Source: Pseudomonas sp. IAC-BECa141 (GTDB taxonomy: Bacteria; Pseudomonadota; Gammaproteobacteria; Pseudomonadales; Pseudomonadaceae). Taken from it: DNA of 64,000 nt. The DNA is taken from positions 5,857,501 to 5,921,500 of the forward strand of contig NZ_CP065410.1 of NCBI RefSeq assembly GCF_020544405.1, given 5' to 3'. Below the pieces are notes generated by a model that saw nothing but the letters and a program-made list of their open reading frames with translations, ran no database searches and had not been told where the DNA came from. This document shows, piece by piece, positions 17,708 to 25,869 of the stretch (its first letter is position 1; each line of letters begins with the position of its first letter). The position numbers and the translations under genes are program-made.

Positions 17708-18661
17708 TCACGAGTGATACCGGCCTTTGATCCGCTTGCTCAGAAACTCGAAATACTCCTCGCGCATTTCCGCCGTTTCGTTGGCCAGGTGATGGCGCGC
17801 GTCGGCCAGCAGCAAAATCTGCGGCCGGTCGAACTTCCACTTCATCACTTGCAGGTTGTGCTGCCAGTCCACGGTCATGTCCGCCTGGCCCTGCACGATC
17901 AGTGGCCGGCGCGGACTTTTCTTCGCGTATTCCACCCGGTTGATCCAGCGTGACAGCGCACCGACCCACGCGGTCGGCAGACGCTTGGGCTGCAACGGAT
18001 CGGCCTGCAGGAACGACAGGAAATCCGGGTCGTTGGAGTTTTCGCTGAAACGTCGGGCGATGCCCCTGACAAAGGGCCGCAGCAGGTAGTAACTGAACTG
18101 CGACCAGCCCCAGGCGCGCGGCCGCACCAGCGGCGCCAGCAGAATCAACTGCCCTTGGGCCGGGCTGTTTTCACCATGGTTGAGCACATGATCGACAATG
18201 ATCGCCCCGCCGGTGCTTTGCCCGCACAGGTGCCATGGCTGCGGCAACGCAATCGAGCGCGCCTCGGCGAACAGGCCTTGCAGCGCATCCTGATATTCGG
18301 AGAAATCACGGATGCTCGCACGCTCGCCGCTGGACAGACCATGCCCCGGCAGATCGCAGGCAATCACGGCGAAGCCCTGATCCAGCGCCCACTCGATCAC
18401 ATGCCGGTACAGGCCGGTGTGGTCATAAAAACCGTGCACCAGAAACAGCGTGGCCTTGGCCGTTTCCGCCGGCCACCAGCAATGACTGACCAGTTGATAG
18501 CCATCAATGTCGAACCGGCCCATTCCTCGCCAGACATCACGCTCCGGAAAGTCGGTCTTGTAGAACCGCTGATACGCCTTCGCCTCCTCGGACAACGGCT
18601 GCCACTCGGCCAACGGCTTGAGGCTCGCACGCAGATGATCGGGATCGAAAGCAACAGACAT
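17708..18661 (-). CDS. Alpha/beta hydrolase, lysophospholipase-like
   Basis: A 317-residue cytoplasmic-type hydrolase. The oxyanion region LFLVHGFYDHTGLY, the DLPGHGLSSG strand and the nucleophile elbow CGQSTGG (Ser149) are conserved; the acid (GQADMTVDW) and histidine (ADARHHLANE) complete a Ser-Asp-His triad near the C-terminus. The fold and spacing match the serine aminopeptidase S33/PldB-type lysophospholipase-monoacylglycerol lipase group; the substrate is not known. The ATG at 18661 is preferred to the preceding TTG. It is followed by the REP pair and preceded by the nested inverted-repeat element. Confidence 0.85.
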   Translation of the reverse strand: MSVAFDPDHLRASLKPLAEWQPLSEEAKAYQRFYKTDFPERDVWRGMGRFDIDGYQLVSHCWWPAETAKATLFLVHGFYDHTGLYRHVIEWALDQGFAVIACDLPGHGLSSGERASIRDFSEYQDALQGLFAEARSIALPQPWHLCGQSTGGAIIVDHVLNHGENSPAQGQLILLAPLVRPRAWGWSQFSYYLLRPFVRGIARRFSENSNDPDFLSFLQADPLQPKRLPTAWVGALSRWINRVEYAKKSPRRPLIVQGQADMTVDWQHNLQVMKWKFDRPQILLLADARHHLANETAEMREEYFEFLSKRIKGRYHS

Positions 18662-18733
18662 GGGCAATTCCAGAACGGTAAACGGACTTTATCGGCCTGC
18701 GATATTCATCTGTAGAAGCAAGCATGGCAAGCT

Positions 18734-19000
18734 TGGGGGCGCTCTCGACTGATTTCCCCACCGCGTTGTCGCCTTAAAGCGAGCCAGGCAAGGCGCAGGC
18801 CGCGGGGAATGGTGTTCCCTTTCCAAGGCCTGCAACGCAGGCTGGCTCGCTTTAAGGCACAACCCGAAGGGCCGGGCCTGCTGTTGTGCAGGGCTGCTTT
18901 GCTCGAAGCTTATTTGGAACAACCAAACCGCGCTTCTCGCGCCTTGCCCTGCACAACAGCAGACCCGGCGCGGCGGGGAAATCAGTCGAGAGCGCCCCCA
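18734..19000. repeat. 267-bp element of nested inverted repeats
   Basis: The outer arms 18734-18765 and 18969-19000 match as inverted repeats at 31 of 32 positions. Directly inside lie two further inverted repeats that fill nearly all the remaining space. Hairpin A has arms 18766-18801 and 18827-18862, matching with some mismatches. Hairpin B has arms 18872-18894 and 18946-18968, matching at 22 of 23. A nine-base linker, cccgaaggg, joins A and B. The whole can fold as a cloverleaf in DNA or RNA. No coding frame, transposase or clear target-site duplication is present. It ends 20 bases before the ATG of the next gene. Confidence 0.88.
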
Positions 19001-19020
19001 GCCTCTGAGGAACCAAATCC

Positions 19021-19599
19021 ATGCGCCCGCCCTACCGCACCGCACTGTTTGCCAGCCTGCTCGCCATCGTGTGTGCCGGCGTGCTGTGGGCAGCGTACGA
19101 CTGGTTTCAGGGCAGCTACCTGCGGGCGTTCAGCGAACACACTGCGGTGTTTTCCGGCGACCCGTTGCGCCTGCCCGACGACCTCGCCGGCCCCGGCAAT
19201 ATCCGTCTGGTGCATTTCTGGGATCCGGCCTGCCCGTGCAACGTCGGCAATCAACAGCACCTGACCGAGATGGTCGAACAGTTCGGCCCCAAGGGCGTCG
19301 AGTTCTTTGCCGTGCAGAAGGCCGGCAGCCACGGCCAGTTGCCCGCCACGCTCAGCAATCTCAAGACCATCGCGGTATTGCCCGGCGCCGAACAGATTCC
19401 CGCGAGCCCCGCCGTAGCGATCTGGGATCGCAGCGGCAAACTGGCGTATTTCGGGCCTTACAGCGAAGGGCTGACCTGTAATTCCAGCAACAGTTTTATC
19501 GAACCGATCCTGCGAGCCTTGAGTGACGATCGTCCGGTCAATGCCACCCATACGCTGGCGGTTGGTTGCTACTGTCCGTGGCCGGCAGAGACGAAGTAA
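19021..19599 (+). CDS. Thioredoxin-like membrane-anchored protein (DUF6436)
   Basis: A 192-residue protein with an N-terminal membrane helix (about residues 8-28) and a thioredoxin-like domain. The strand IRLVHFWDPACPCN carries Cys71-Pro-Cys73 where thioredoxins have CxxC, and the C-terminus has GCYCPWP. The cis-proline region may be IPASPAVAIWDR. It matches the DUF6436 family of pseudomonads; a periplasmic redox role is inferred only from fold and cysteines. A CPC instead of CxxC motif makes classical disulfide exchange uncertain. GAGGAA lies upstream of the ATG at 19021, immediately after the nested inverted-repeat element. Confidence 0.75.
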   Translation: MRPPYRTALFASLLAIVCAGVLWAAYDWFQGSYLRAFSEHTAVFSGDPLRLPDDLAGPGNIRLVHFWDPACPCNVGNQQHLTEMVEQFGPKGVEFFAVQKAGSHGQLPATLSNLKTIAVLPGAEQIPASPAVAIWDRSGKLAYFGPYSEGLTCNSSNSFIEPILRALSDDRPVNATHTLAVGCYCPWPAETK

Positions 19600-19702
19600 G
19601 GCATTCCGGACATTTCAAGGACGGCGATGCGCAGCACACGAAGCGTGTGCTAATTGTTTGCAGCCCGCACGGGCGGCAATCCCGAATGCACAAGGAGTCA
19701 CC

Positions 19703-22114
19703 ATGAAACGCGTCTTCACCGTTCTTGCCTTGCTCATCGTTGTCCTGCTCGCCGCCGGCGGGTGGTATGTCTACAGCAAGCAACCGACGCGTCAGGGCCA
19801 GGTAGAACTGCGCAACCTGCAAGGTTCGGTGACCGTGCGTTACGACGAGCGCGGCGTGCCGCACATCCGCGCCGAAAACGAGGCCGACCTCTACCGCGCC
19901 CTCGGCTATGTGCACGCCCAGGATCGCCTCTTTCAGATGGAAGCCATGCGCCGTCTCGCCCGGGGCGAACTGGCCGAAGTGTTCGGACCAAAACTGCTCG
20001 ACACCGACAAACTGTTCCGCAGCCTGCGCATCCGCGAGCGCGCCGCCAGTTACGTGGCCGGCCTCGACAAGCAGTCACCGGCGTGGAAGGCCCTGCAAGC
20101 CTATCTGGACGGCATCAATCAATATCAGGACTCGCACGCCGCCCCTGTCGAGTTCGACGTGCTGGGCATCCCCAAGCGGCCGTTCACCGCCGAAGACAGC
20201 ATCAGCGTCGCCGGCTACATGGCTTACAGCTTTGCCGCCGCGTTTCGCACCGAACCGCTGCTGACCTACGTGCGCGATCAACTGGGCGCCGACTACCTCA
20301 ACGTCTTCGACCTCGACTGGCAGCCCAAGGGCGTGCTCGCCAAGGGTCACGCCGGCATGGCGCCGGCCCTCGCCGCCGAAGACTGGAAAGACCTGAACAC
20401 CCTCGCCCGCGTCAGCGAACAGGCGCTGATCGATAACGGCCTGCCGCAGTTCGAAGGCAGCAACGCCTGGGTGATCGCCGGCAGTCGCAGCAAGAGCGCC
20501 AAGCCCTTGTTGGCCGGCGACCCGCATATCCGTTTCTCGGTACCGTCGGTGTGGTACGAAGCGCAGCTGTCGGCGCCGGGCTTTGAACTCTACGGCCATC
20601 ATCAGGCGCTGGTGCCGTTTGCGTTTCTGGGGCACAACCTGGATTTCGGCTGGAGCCTGACCATGTTCCAGAACGATGACCTGGACCTGATCGCCGAGAA
20701 GGTCAACCCGGACCACCCGGATCAGGTCTGGTATCGCGGCCAGTGGACCGACATGGTCAAGACCGAGCAGCAGATCGCGGTGAAAGGCCAGGCCCCGGTG
20801 ACCATCACCCTGCGCCAGTCGCCCCACGGCCCGATCGTCAACGACGCCCTCGGCAGCGCCGCCGGGAAAACCCCGATTGCGATGTGGTGGGCATTTCTCG
20901 AAACGCCAAACCCGATCCTCGAAGGTTTCTACCAGCTCAACCGCGCCGACACCCTGGCCAAGGCTCGCGCCGCTGCCGCCAAGGTGCAGGCACCGGGGCT
21001 GAACATCGTCTACGCCAACGCCAAGGGCGATATCGCGTGGTGGGCCTCGGCGCTGTTGCCCAAGCGTCCGGCCGGGGTGAAGCCTGGCTTCATTCTCGAC
21101 GGCAGCAGCAATCAGGCGGACAAGGACGGCTACTTCCCGTTCAGCGCCAACCCGCAGGAAGAGAACCCGGCGCGGGGCTATATCGTCTCGGCCAACTTCC
21201 AGCCCGTGTCGCCGACCGGCATGGAGATTCCCGGTTACTACAACCTCGCCGACCGTGGCCAGCAGCTCAACCGCCAGCTCGCCGACAAGAGCGTGAAGTG
21301 GGACAACGAGGCCAACCAGAAACTGCAACTGGGCACCGCCACGGGTTACGGGCCGCGTCTGCTGGCGCCGTTGCTGCCGGTACTGCGTGAAGTGGCGGGC
21401 AATCCCGCCGAGCAGAAGCTGATCGAACAACTGGCCCAATGGCAAGGCGACTATCCGCTGGATTCGGTCAGTGCGACGGTGTTCAACCAGTTCCTGTTCA
21501 ACCTTGCCGACGCGGCGATGCGTGATGAGCTGGGCAATGATTTCTTCGAAACCCTGCTGTCGACCCGAGTGATCGATGCAGCCCTGCCCCGGCTCGCGGC
21601 GAATGCCGATTCACCGTGGTGGGACAACCGCAGCACGCCGGCCAAGGAAACCCGCGTCGACACCGTACGCGCCGCGTGGCAGGCGAGCATGGCGCACCTG
21701 AAGTCGACTCTCGGCGACGATGCTTCCGGTTGGCAATGGGGCAAGGCGCACACGTTGACCCATGGTCATCCGCTGGGGCAGCAGAAGCCGCTGGATCGCA
21801 TTTTCAACGTCGGCCCGTTCGCTGCACCAGGCTCCCATGAAGTGCCGAACAATCTCTCGGCGAAAATCGGCCCGGCGCCATGGCCGGTGACTTACGGCCC
21901 GTCGACGCGGCGGTTGGTTGACTTCGCTGATCCGGCTCACAGCCTGACCATCAACCCGGTCGGCCAAAGCGGCGTGCCGTTCGACAGTCACTATGACGAT
22001 CAGGCGGAAGCGTATGTGGATGGGATGTATGTGCAGGCGCATTTCAGTGATGAAGAGGTAACGGCGAATACGCGCAGTACCTTAAAGCTGTTGCCGGCGC
22101 GAGCGGCGCAATAA
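19703..22114 (+). CDS. Penicillin acylase family protein, probable HacB-like acyl-homoserine lactone acylase
   Basis: An 803-residue Ntn-hydrolase precursor: N-terminal hydrophobic segment (about 1-20), alpha chain, spacer and beta chain whose N-terminal nucleophile is Ser253 in QFEGSNAWVIAG after expected autocleavage at Gly252-Ser253. Downstream ALVPFAFLGHNLDFGWSLTM and a late NNLSAKIG-type asparagine region fit the family. The family contains penicillin G acylases and the P. aeruginosa AHL acylases PvdQ, QuiP and HacB. Its position just beyond the spu polyamine locus equals that of HacB (PA0305), so an AHL or other long-acyl amide hydrolase is the best guess. AAGGAG precedes the ATG at 19703. 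Confidence 0.85.
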   Translation: MKRVFTVLALLIVVLLAAGGWYVYSKQPTRQGQVELRNLQGSVTVRYDERGVPHIRAENEADLYRALGYVHAQDRLFQMEAMRRLARGELAEVFGPKLLDTDKLFRSLRIRERAASYVAGLDKQSPAWKALQAYLDGINQYQDSHAAPVEFDVLGIPKRPFTAEDSISVAGYMAYSFAAAFRTEPLLTYVRDQLGADYLNVFDLDWQPKGVLAKGHAGMAPALAAEDWKDLNTLARVSEQALIDNGLPQFEGSNAWVIAGSRSKSAKPLLAGDPHIRFSVPSVWYEAQLSAPGFELYGHHQALVPFAFLGHNLDFGWSLTMFQNDDLDLIAEKVNPDHPDQVWYRGQWTDMVKTEQQIAVKGQAPVTITLRQSPHGPIVNDALGSAAGKTPIAMWWAFLETPNPILEGFYQLNRADTLAKARAAAAKVQAPGLNIVYANAKGDIAWWASALLPKRPAGVKPGFILDGSSNQADKDGYFPFSANPQEENPARGYIVSANFQPVSPTGMEIPGYYNLADRGQQLNRQLADKSVKWDNEANQKLQLGTATGYGPRLLAPLLPVLREVAGNPAEQKLIEQLAQWQGDYPLDSVSATVFNQFLFNLADAAMRDELGNDFFETLLSTRVIDAALPRLAANADSPWWDNRSTPAKETRVDTVRAAWQASMAHLKSTLGDDASGWQWGKAHTLTHGHPLGQQKPLDRIFNVGPFAAPGSHEVPNNLSAKIGPAPWPVTYGPSTRRLVDFADPAHSLTINPVGQSGVPFDSHYDDQAEAYVDGMYVQAHFSDEEVTANTRSTLKLLPARAAQ

Positions 22115-22121
22115 GCGCCGC

Positions 22122-23087
22122 TCAAACCATCGCCGCAAAATTCAGCCGGAATTGCTGCGGCGTCACCCCCAGCCGCCGGTTGAACACGCTGCGCATGTGT
22201 TGCGCATCGCGAAACCCGCATTGATAGGCCACCGTCTTCAGCGGCGCCGTGGTGCTTTCGAGCATCACCCGCGCCGCATCCACGCGCGCCCGTTCGACGA
22301 ACTCCGCCGGGGTGACTTTCGCCTCCCTCGCAAACACCCGGGAGAAATTCCGCGCACTCATGTTCGCCGCATTCGCCAGGTCGGCGATGGTCAGGTCGCC
22401 GGTGAGATTGGCCAGCACGTACAGCTGCACCCTCGCCACCGCCGACGTCGGCTCGGCATGGGGCGCGAGAAACGGGCTGAACTGCGACTGCCCGCCCGAA
22501 CGCTGGGTAAACACCACCAGCCGCTTGGCCACGCTCAGCGCCACCTCGGCCCCGTAGTCACGCGCCAGCAGGTACAGCGACAGATCGATCCCCGCCGTCA
22601 CCCCCGCCGAGGTGTAGAGCTGGCCATCCTCGACGTACAACCGATCCGCCTCGACCCGGCTCGACGGGCACAACTGCGCCAGTGCTTCGGCGTCGTTCCA
22701 GTGTGTGGTGATCGTGCGCCCGTTCAGCAATCCCGCACGGGCGAGCATGAACGCGCCGTTGCAGATCGAGCCAAAACGCCGCGCCCGTCCACAAGCCTCA
22801 CGCAGCCAGGCATCGAACGTCTCGCCGAAATCCAGAAACGGCAACTGTGGCCCGCCCGCCACCAGCAGCAAGTCATAAGCCTCCTGCACTTCGCTGAAAT
22901 GCCGATGCGCGCTCAGGGTCAGCCCGTTGGAACACGCCATCGACCCGCGCTCAACGCCGATCACCTCGAGCCGGTAATGATCCTCTGGTGCCAGGAAGCG
23001 GTTGGCCTCGGCGAACACATCCATCGGCCCGCTGACGTCCAGCGCCTGCACGCCGGGGAACACCACAATGGCGACGGTTTTGTTCAT
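22122..23087 (-). CDS. GlxA family transcriptional regulator (DJ-1/PfpI plus AraC HTH)
   Basis: A 321-residue regulator. The N-terminal DJ-1/PfpI-like amidotransferase domain (about 1-190: VAIVVFPGVQALDVSGPMDV, then GSICNGAFMLARAGLL with the elbow cysteine) is fused to a C-terminal AraC-type double helix-turn-helix (about 215-318: TIADLANAANMSARNFSRVF, and KTVAYQCGFRDAQHMRSVFN). Such proteins often control catabolism of quaternary amines, arginine or nitriles; the ligand here is unknown. The frame extends to 23354, but the ATG at 23087 (MNKTVAIVVFPG) is the family start. It is convergent with the acylase gene, eight bases apart, and divergent from the HD protein, its most likely target. Confidence 0.88.
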   Translation of the reverse strand: MNKTVAIVVFPGVQALDVSGPMDVFAEANRFLAPEDHYRLEVIGVERGSMACSNGLTLSAHRHFSEVQEAYDLLLVAGGPQLPFLDFGETFDAWLREACGRARRFGSICNGAFMLARAGLLNGRTITTHWNDAEALAQLCPSSRVEADRLYVEDGQLYTSAGVTAGIDLSLYLLARDYGAEVALSVAKRLVVFTQRSGGQSQFSPFLAPHAEPTSAVARVQLYVLANLTGDLTIADLANAANMSARNFSRVFAREAKVTPAEFVERARVDAARVMLESTTAPLKTVAYQCGFRDAQHMRSVFNRRLGVTPQQFRLNFAAMV

Positions 23088-23277
23088 GGTGATGTGGGCT
23101 CCCGGGGAATGACGGATCAGCGCCAACCCTAGCCAATCCTCACCGCAGAAGCGAGCTGGCACGATTTGCAGGTGCAATGGCAAGGATCGCAGCCATGGAT
23201 CGATTGTCCGGTTTTGCCCCCGGGAACAGACTTTCTCCATCAGCGCCACGACGGCGTTTTCGACGAGGAAGCTCAAC

Positions 23278-23919
23278 ATGACCACGACCATCGCCGGTAT
23301 CCGGATCCCCGACAGCGCCCTCGCCCGGGCCACCACCGAATACATTCGCGACATCGAATCCGACCTGCTTTACCACCACTCGCGCCGGGTGTTTCTGTTC
23401 GGCGCCTTGAGCGGCGAACGCAAGCAACTGGCCTATGATCCGGAGCTGCTGTACGTCGGCGCGATGTTCCACGACCTGGGGCTGGTCGAAGGTCACCGCA
23501 GCGATGACGAGCGTTTCGAAGTCGATGGCGCCAACGCAGCTGCCGAATTTCTCAAGCCATACGGCTTGAGCGATGACGACATCGAGCAGGTCTGGCTGTC
23601 GATCGCCCTGCACACCACGCCGGGGGTGCCGAAGCATTTGCGTCCGACCGTGGCGCTGGTGACGGCGGGTGTCGAGATGGATGTGCTGGGCATGGACTAC
23701 GCGGCGTTCACCACGGTGCAGCGCGAGGCAGTGGTGCATGCGCATCCACGGGGCGAAGGCTTCAAGGAGTGCATCATCTGCGCGTTTGCCGACGGCTTGC
23801 GGCATCGTCCGCAGACCACGTTCGGCAATGTGAAAACCGATGTGCTGAAAGATCAGATGCCGGGGTTCAAGCCGATGAACTTTGTCGAGGTCATCCGCAA
23901 CTCTCCTTGGTCGGCCTAA
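23278..23919 (+). CDS. HD domain phosphohydrolase-like protein
   Basis: A 213-residue HD-domain protein: His33/His34 in LLYHHSRRVFLFG, the diagnostic His65-Asp66 in GAMFHDLGLVEGH, a further His in SIALHTTPGVPK and Asp in EMDVLGMD complete a one- or two-metal HD site. The overall pattern resembles the cyanamide hydratase-like HD group more than nucleotidases or cyclic-di-GMP phosphodiesterases, but the substrate is not known. It is divergent from the GlxA-type regulator, with a 190-base shared promoter region. A REP pair follows. Confidence 0.8.
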   Translation: MTTTIAGIRIPDSALARATTEYIRDIESDLLYHHSRRVFLFGALSGERKQLAYDPELLYVGAMFHDLGLVEGHRSDDERFEVDGANAAAEFLKPYGLSDDDIEQVWLSIALHTTPGVPKHLRPTVALVTAGVEMDVLGMDYAAFTTVQREAVVHAHPRGEGFKECIICAFADGLRHRPQTTFGNVKTDVLKDQMPGFKPMNFVEVIRNSPWSA

Positions 23920-23926
23920 AACCAAC

Positions 23927-24016
23927 TGTGGGAGCGAGCTTGCTCGCGAAGGGGGCGTATCTGCCAACATTGATGTTGAATGACACACCGCTTTCGCGAG
24001 CAAGCTCGCTCCCACA
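23927..24016. repeat. REP doublet, type A
   Basis: Perfect inverted 24-base arms at 23927-23950 and 23993-24016, with 42 bases between, lie between the convergent HD gene and spuH. This is the last type A element in the window. Confidence 0.9.
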
Positions 24017-24061
24017 GTTTGGATTGGGGTTGATCACAGAGTTGTGATCACCCCCACTGGC

Positions 24062-24952
24062 TCAAGCCGCTTCCGGCGTCGGCGCCCGGCGCACGTCCGG
24101 TTGCTTCCACGAATCCGCAGCGCCTTCTTCGATGGCTTGCTGGATCGCTTTCTTGCGGGCTTCTTCGGCACGGCGGCTGAAGAACCAGACCAGGAAGGTC
24201 ACCAGCGACACCGCCAGCAGAATCAGGCTGGCCACGGCGTTGATCTCCGGCTTCACGCCCAGACGCACCGCCGAGAACACCTCCATCGGCAGGGTCGTCG
24301 AACCCGGGCCGGACACGAAGCTCGCCAATACCAGGTCATCCAGCGACAGGGCGAACGACATCATGCCGCCCGCAGCCAGCGACGGCGCGATCATCGGGAT
24401 GGTGATCAGGAAGAACACCTTCCACGGACGCGCACCGAGGTCCATCGCCGCTTCTTCGATCGACAGGTCCAGCTCGCGCAGACGCGCCGACACCACCACC
24501 GCCACGTAGGCCGCGCAGAACGTGGTGTGGGCGATCCAGATGGTGACGATGCCGCGCTCCTGGGGCCAGCCGATCATCTGCGCCATCGCCACGAACAGCA
24601 GCAACAGCGACAGACCGGTAATCACCTCAGGCATGACCAGCGGCGCGGTGACCAGGCCGCCGAACAGCGTGCGGCCCTTGAAGCGGGTGATGCGGGTCAG
24701 CACGAAGGCTGCCAGCGTACCCAGCGCCACGGCGGCAACCGCGGTGTAGCAGGCGATTTCCAGCGAACGCACCACCGAGCCCATCAGTTGGGTGTTGTCG
24801 AGCAGGCCGACGTACCACTTCACCGACCAGCCGCCCCATACCGTCACCAGTTTGGAGGCGTTGAACGAGTAGATCACCAGGATCAGCATCGGCAGGTAGA
24901 TGAACAACAGGCCGAGCACCAGCATCAGGCTGGAGAAACGGAAGCGCTTCAT
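24062..24952 (-). CDS. spuH: Polyamine ABC transporter permease (PotI/SpuH-type)
   Basis: A 296-residue inner-membrane permease with about six helices and the EAA-type cytoplasmic loop SIEEAAMDLGARPWKVFFLI that contacts the ATPase. It pairs with SpuG to form the channel of the putrescine/spermidine importer. The start overlaps the end of spuG by four bases (ATGA), showing tight coupling. The C-terminus (SRRAEEARKKAIQQAIEEG) is a basic/acidic helical tail. It is the last gene of the spuBCDEFGH series; a REP pair lies downstream. Confidence 0.92.
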   Translation of the reverse strand: MKRFRFSSLMLVLGLLFIYLPMLILVIYSFNASKLVTVWGGWSVKWYVGLLDNTQLMGSVVRSLEIACYTAVAAVALGTLAAFVLTRITRFKGRTLFGGLVTAPLVMPEVITGLSLLLLFVAMAQMIGWPQERGIVTIWIAHTTFCAAYVAVVVSARLRELDLSIEEAAMDLGARPWKVFFLITIPMIAPSLAAGGMMSFALSLDDLVLASFVSGPGSTTLPMEVFSAVRLGVKPEINAVASLILLAVSLVTFLVWFFSRRAEEARKKAIQQAIEEGAADSWKQPDVRRAPTPEAA

Positions 24953-25869
24953 TCTTTACCCTCCATTTCCTTGGCCTGACTGCGGTTGAACAGGATGATC
25001 GGCACGATCAGGATCGCCAGCATCACCACCGCCAGGGCGGACGCCACCGGCCAGTCACGGTTGTTGAAGAACTCTTGCCAGAGCACTTTACCGATCATCA
25101 GGGTTTCCGGGCCGCCGAGCAGTTCCGGGATCACGAACTCGCCCACCACCGGGATGAACACCAGCATGCAGCCGGCGATGATGCCGTTCTTGGACAACGG
25201 CACAGTGATTTTCCAGAAGCTGTTGAAGGTGCTCGAACCCAGGTCGGACGCAGCCTCCAACAGGCTCGGATCATGCTTCACCAGGTTGGCGTACAGCGGC
25301 AGGATCATGAACGGCAGGTACGAATAGACGACGCCGATGTACACCGCGAGGTTGGTGTTGAGGATCTGCAGCGGCTCGTCGATCAAGCCCATGCTCATCA
25401 GGAAGCCGTTGAGCAGACCGTTGTTGCTGAGGATGCCCATCCACGCATACACGCGGATCAGGATCGCGGTCCAGGTCGGCATCATGATCAGCAGCACCAG
25501 CACCGTTTGCACTTCCTTGCGGGCGCTGGCGATGGCGTAGGCCATGGGGTAGCCGATCAACAGGCACAGCAACGTGCTGAAAAACGCCATTTTCAGCGAG
25601 CCGAGGTAGGCGGCGATGTACAGCTCGTCGTCGCCGAGCATCGCGTAGTTGCCCAGGTTCAGCAGCAGTTGCAGCTTCTGTTCGGCGTAGGTGTAGATCT
25701 CGGTGTACGGCGGGATGGCCACGTCCGCTTCAGCGAAGCTGATCTTCAGGACGATGAAGAACGGCAGCATGAAGAACAGGAACAGCCAGATGAACGGGAC
25801 CCCGATGACCAGTTGACGGCCACCGGGAATTATTCGATTGAGCCGGCGTTTGAATTTGCGCATGTTCAT
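24949..25869 (-). CDS. spuG: Polyamine ABC transporter permease (PotH/SpuG-type)
   Basis: A 306-residue permease with a basic N-terminus (MNMRKFKRRLNRIIPGGRQL), six predicted helices and the coupling loop PSLLEAASDLGSSTFNSFWK. It is the partner of SpuH in polyamine import. The frame extends to 25905 within spuF, but the ATG at 25869 overlaps the spuF stop by four bases (ATGA), typical of coupled translation; an internal ATG two codons later (25863) is possible. Both permeases share the MetI-type fold. Confidence 0.92.
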   Translation of the reverse strand: MNMRKFKRRLNRIIPGGRQLVIGVPFIWLFLFFMLPFFIVLKISFAEADVAIPPYTEIYTYAEQKLQLLLNLGNYAMLGDDELYIAAYLGSLKMAFFSTLLCLLIGYPMAYAIASARKEVQTVLVLLIMMPTWTAILIRVYAWMGILSNNGLLNGFLMSMGLIDEPLQILNTNLAVYIGVVYSYLPFMILPLYANLVKHDPSLLEAASDLGSSTFNSFWKITVPLSKNGIIAGCMLVFIPVVGEFVIPELLGGPETLMIGKVLWQEFFNNRDWPVASALAVVMLAILIVPIILFNRSQAKEMEGKE

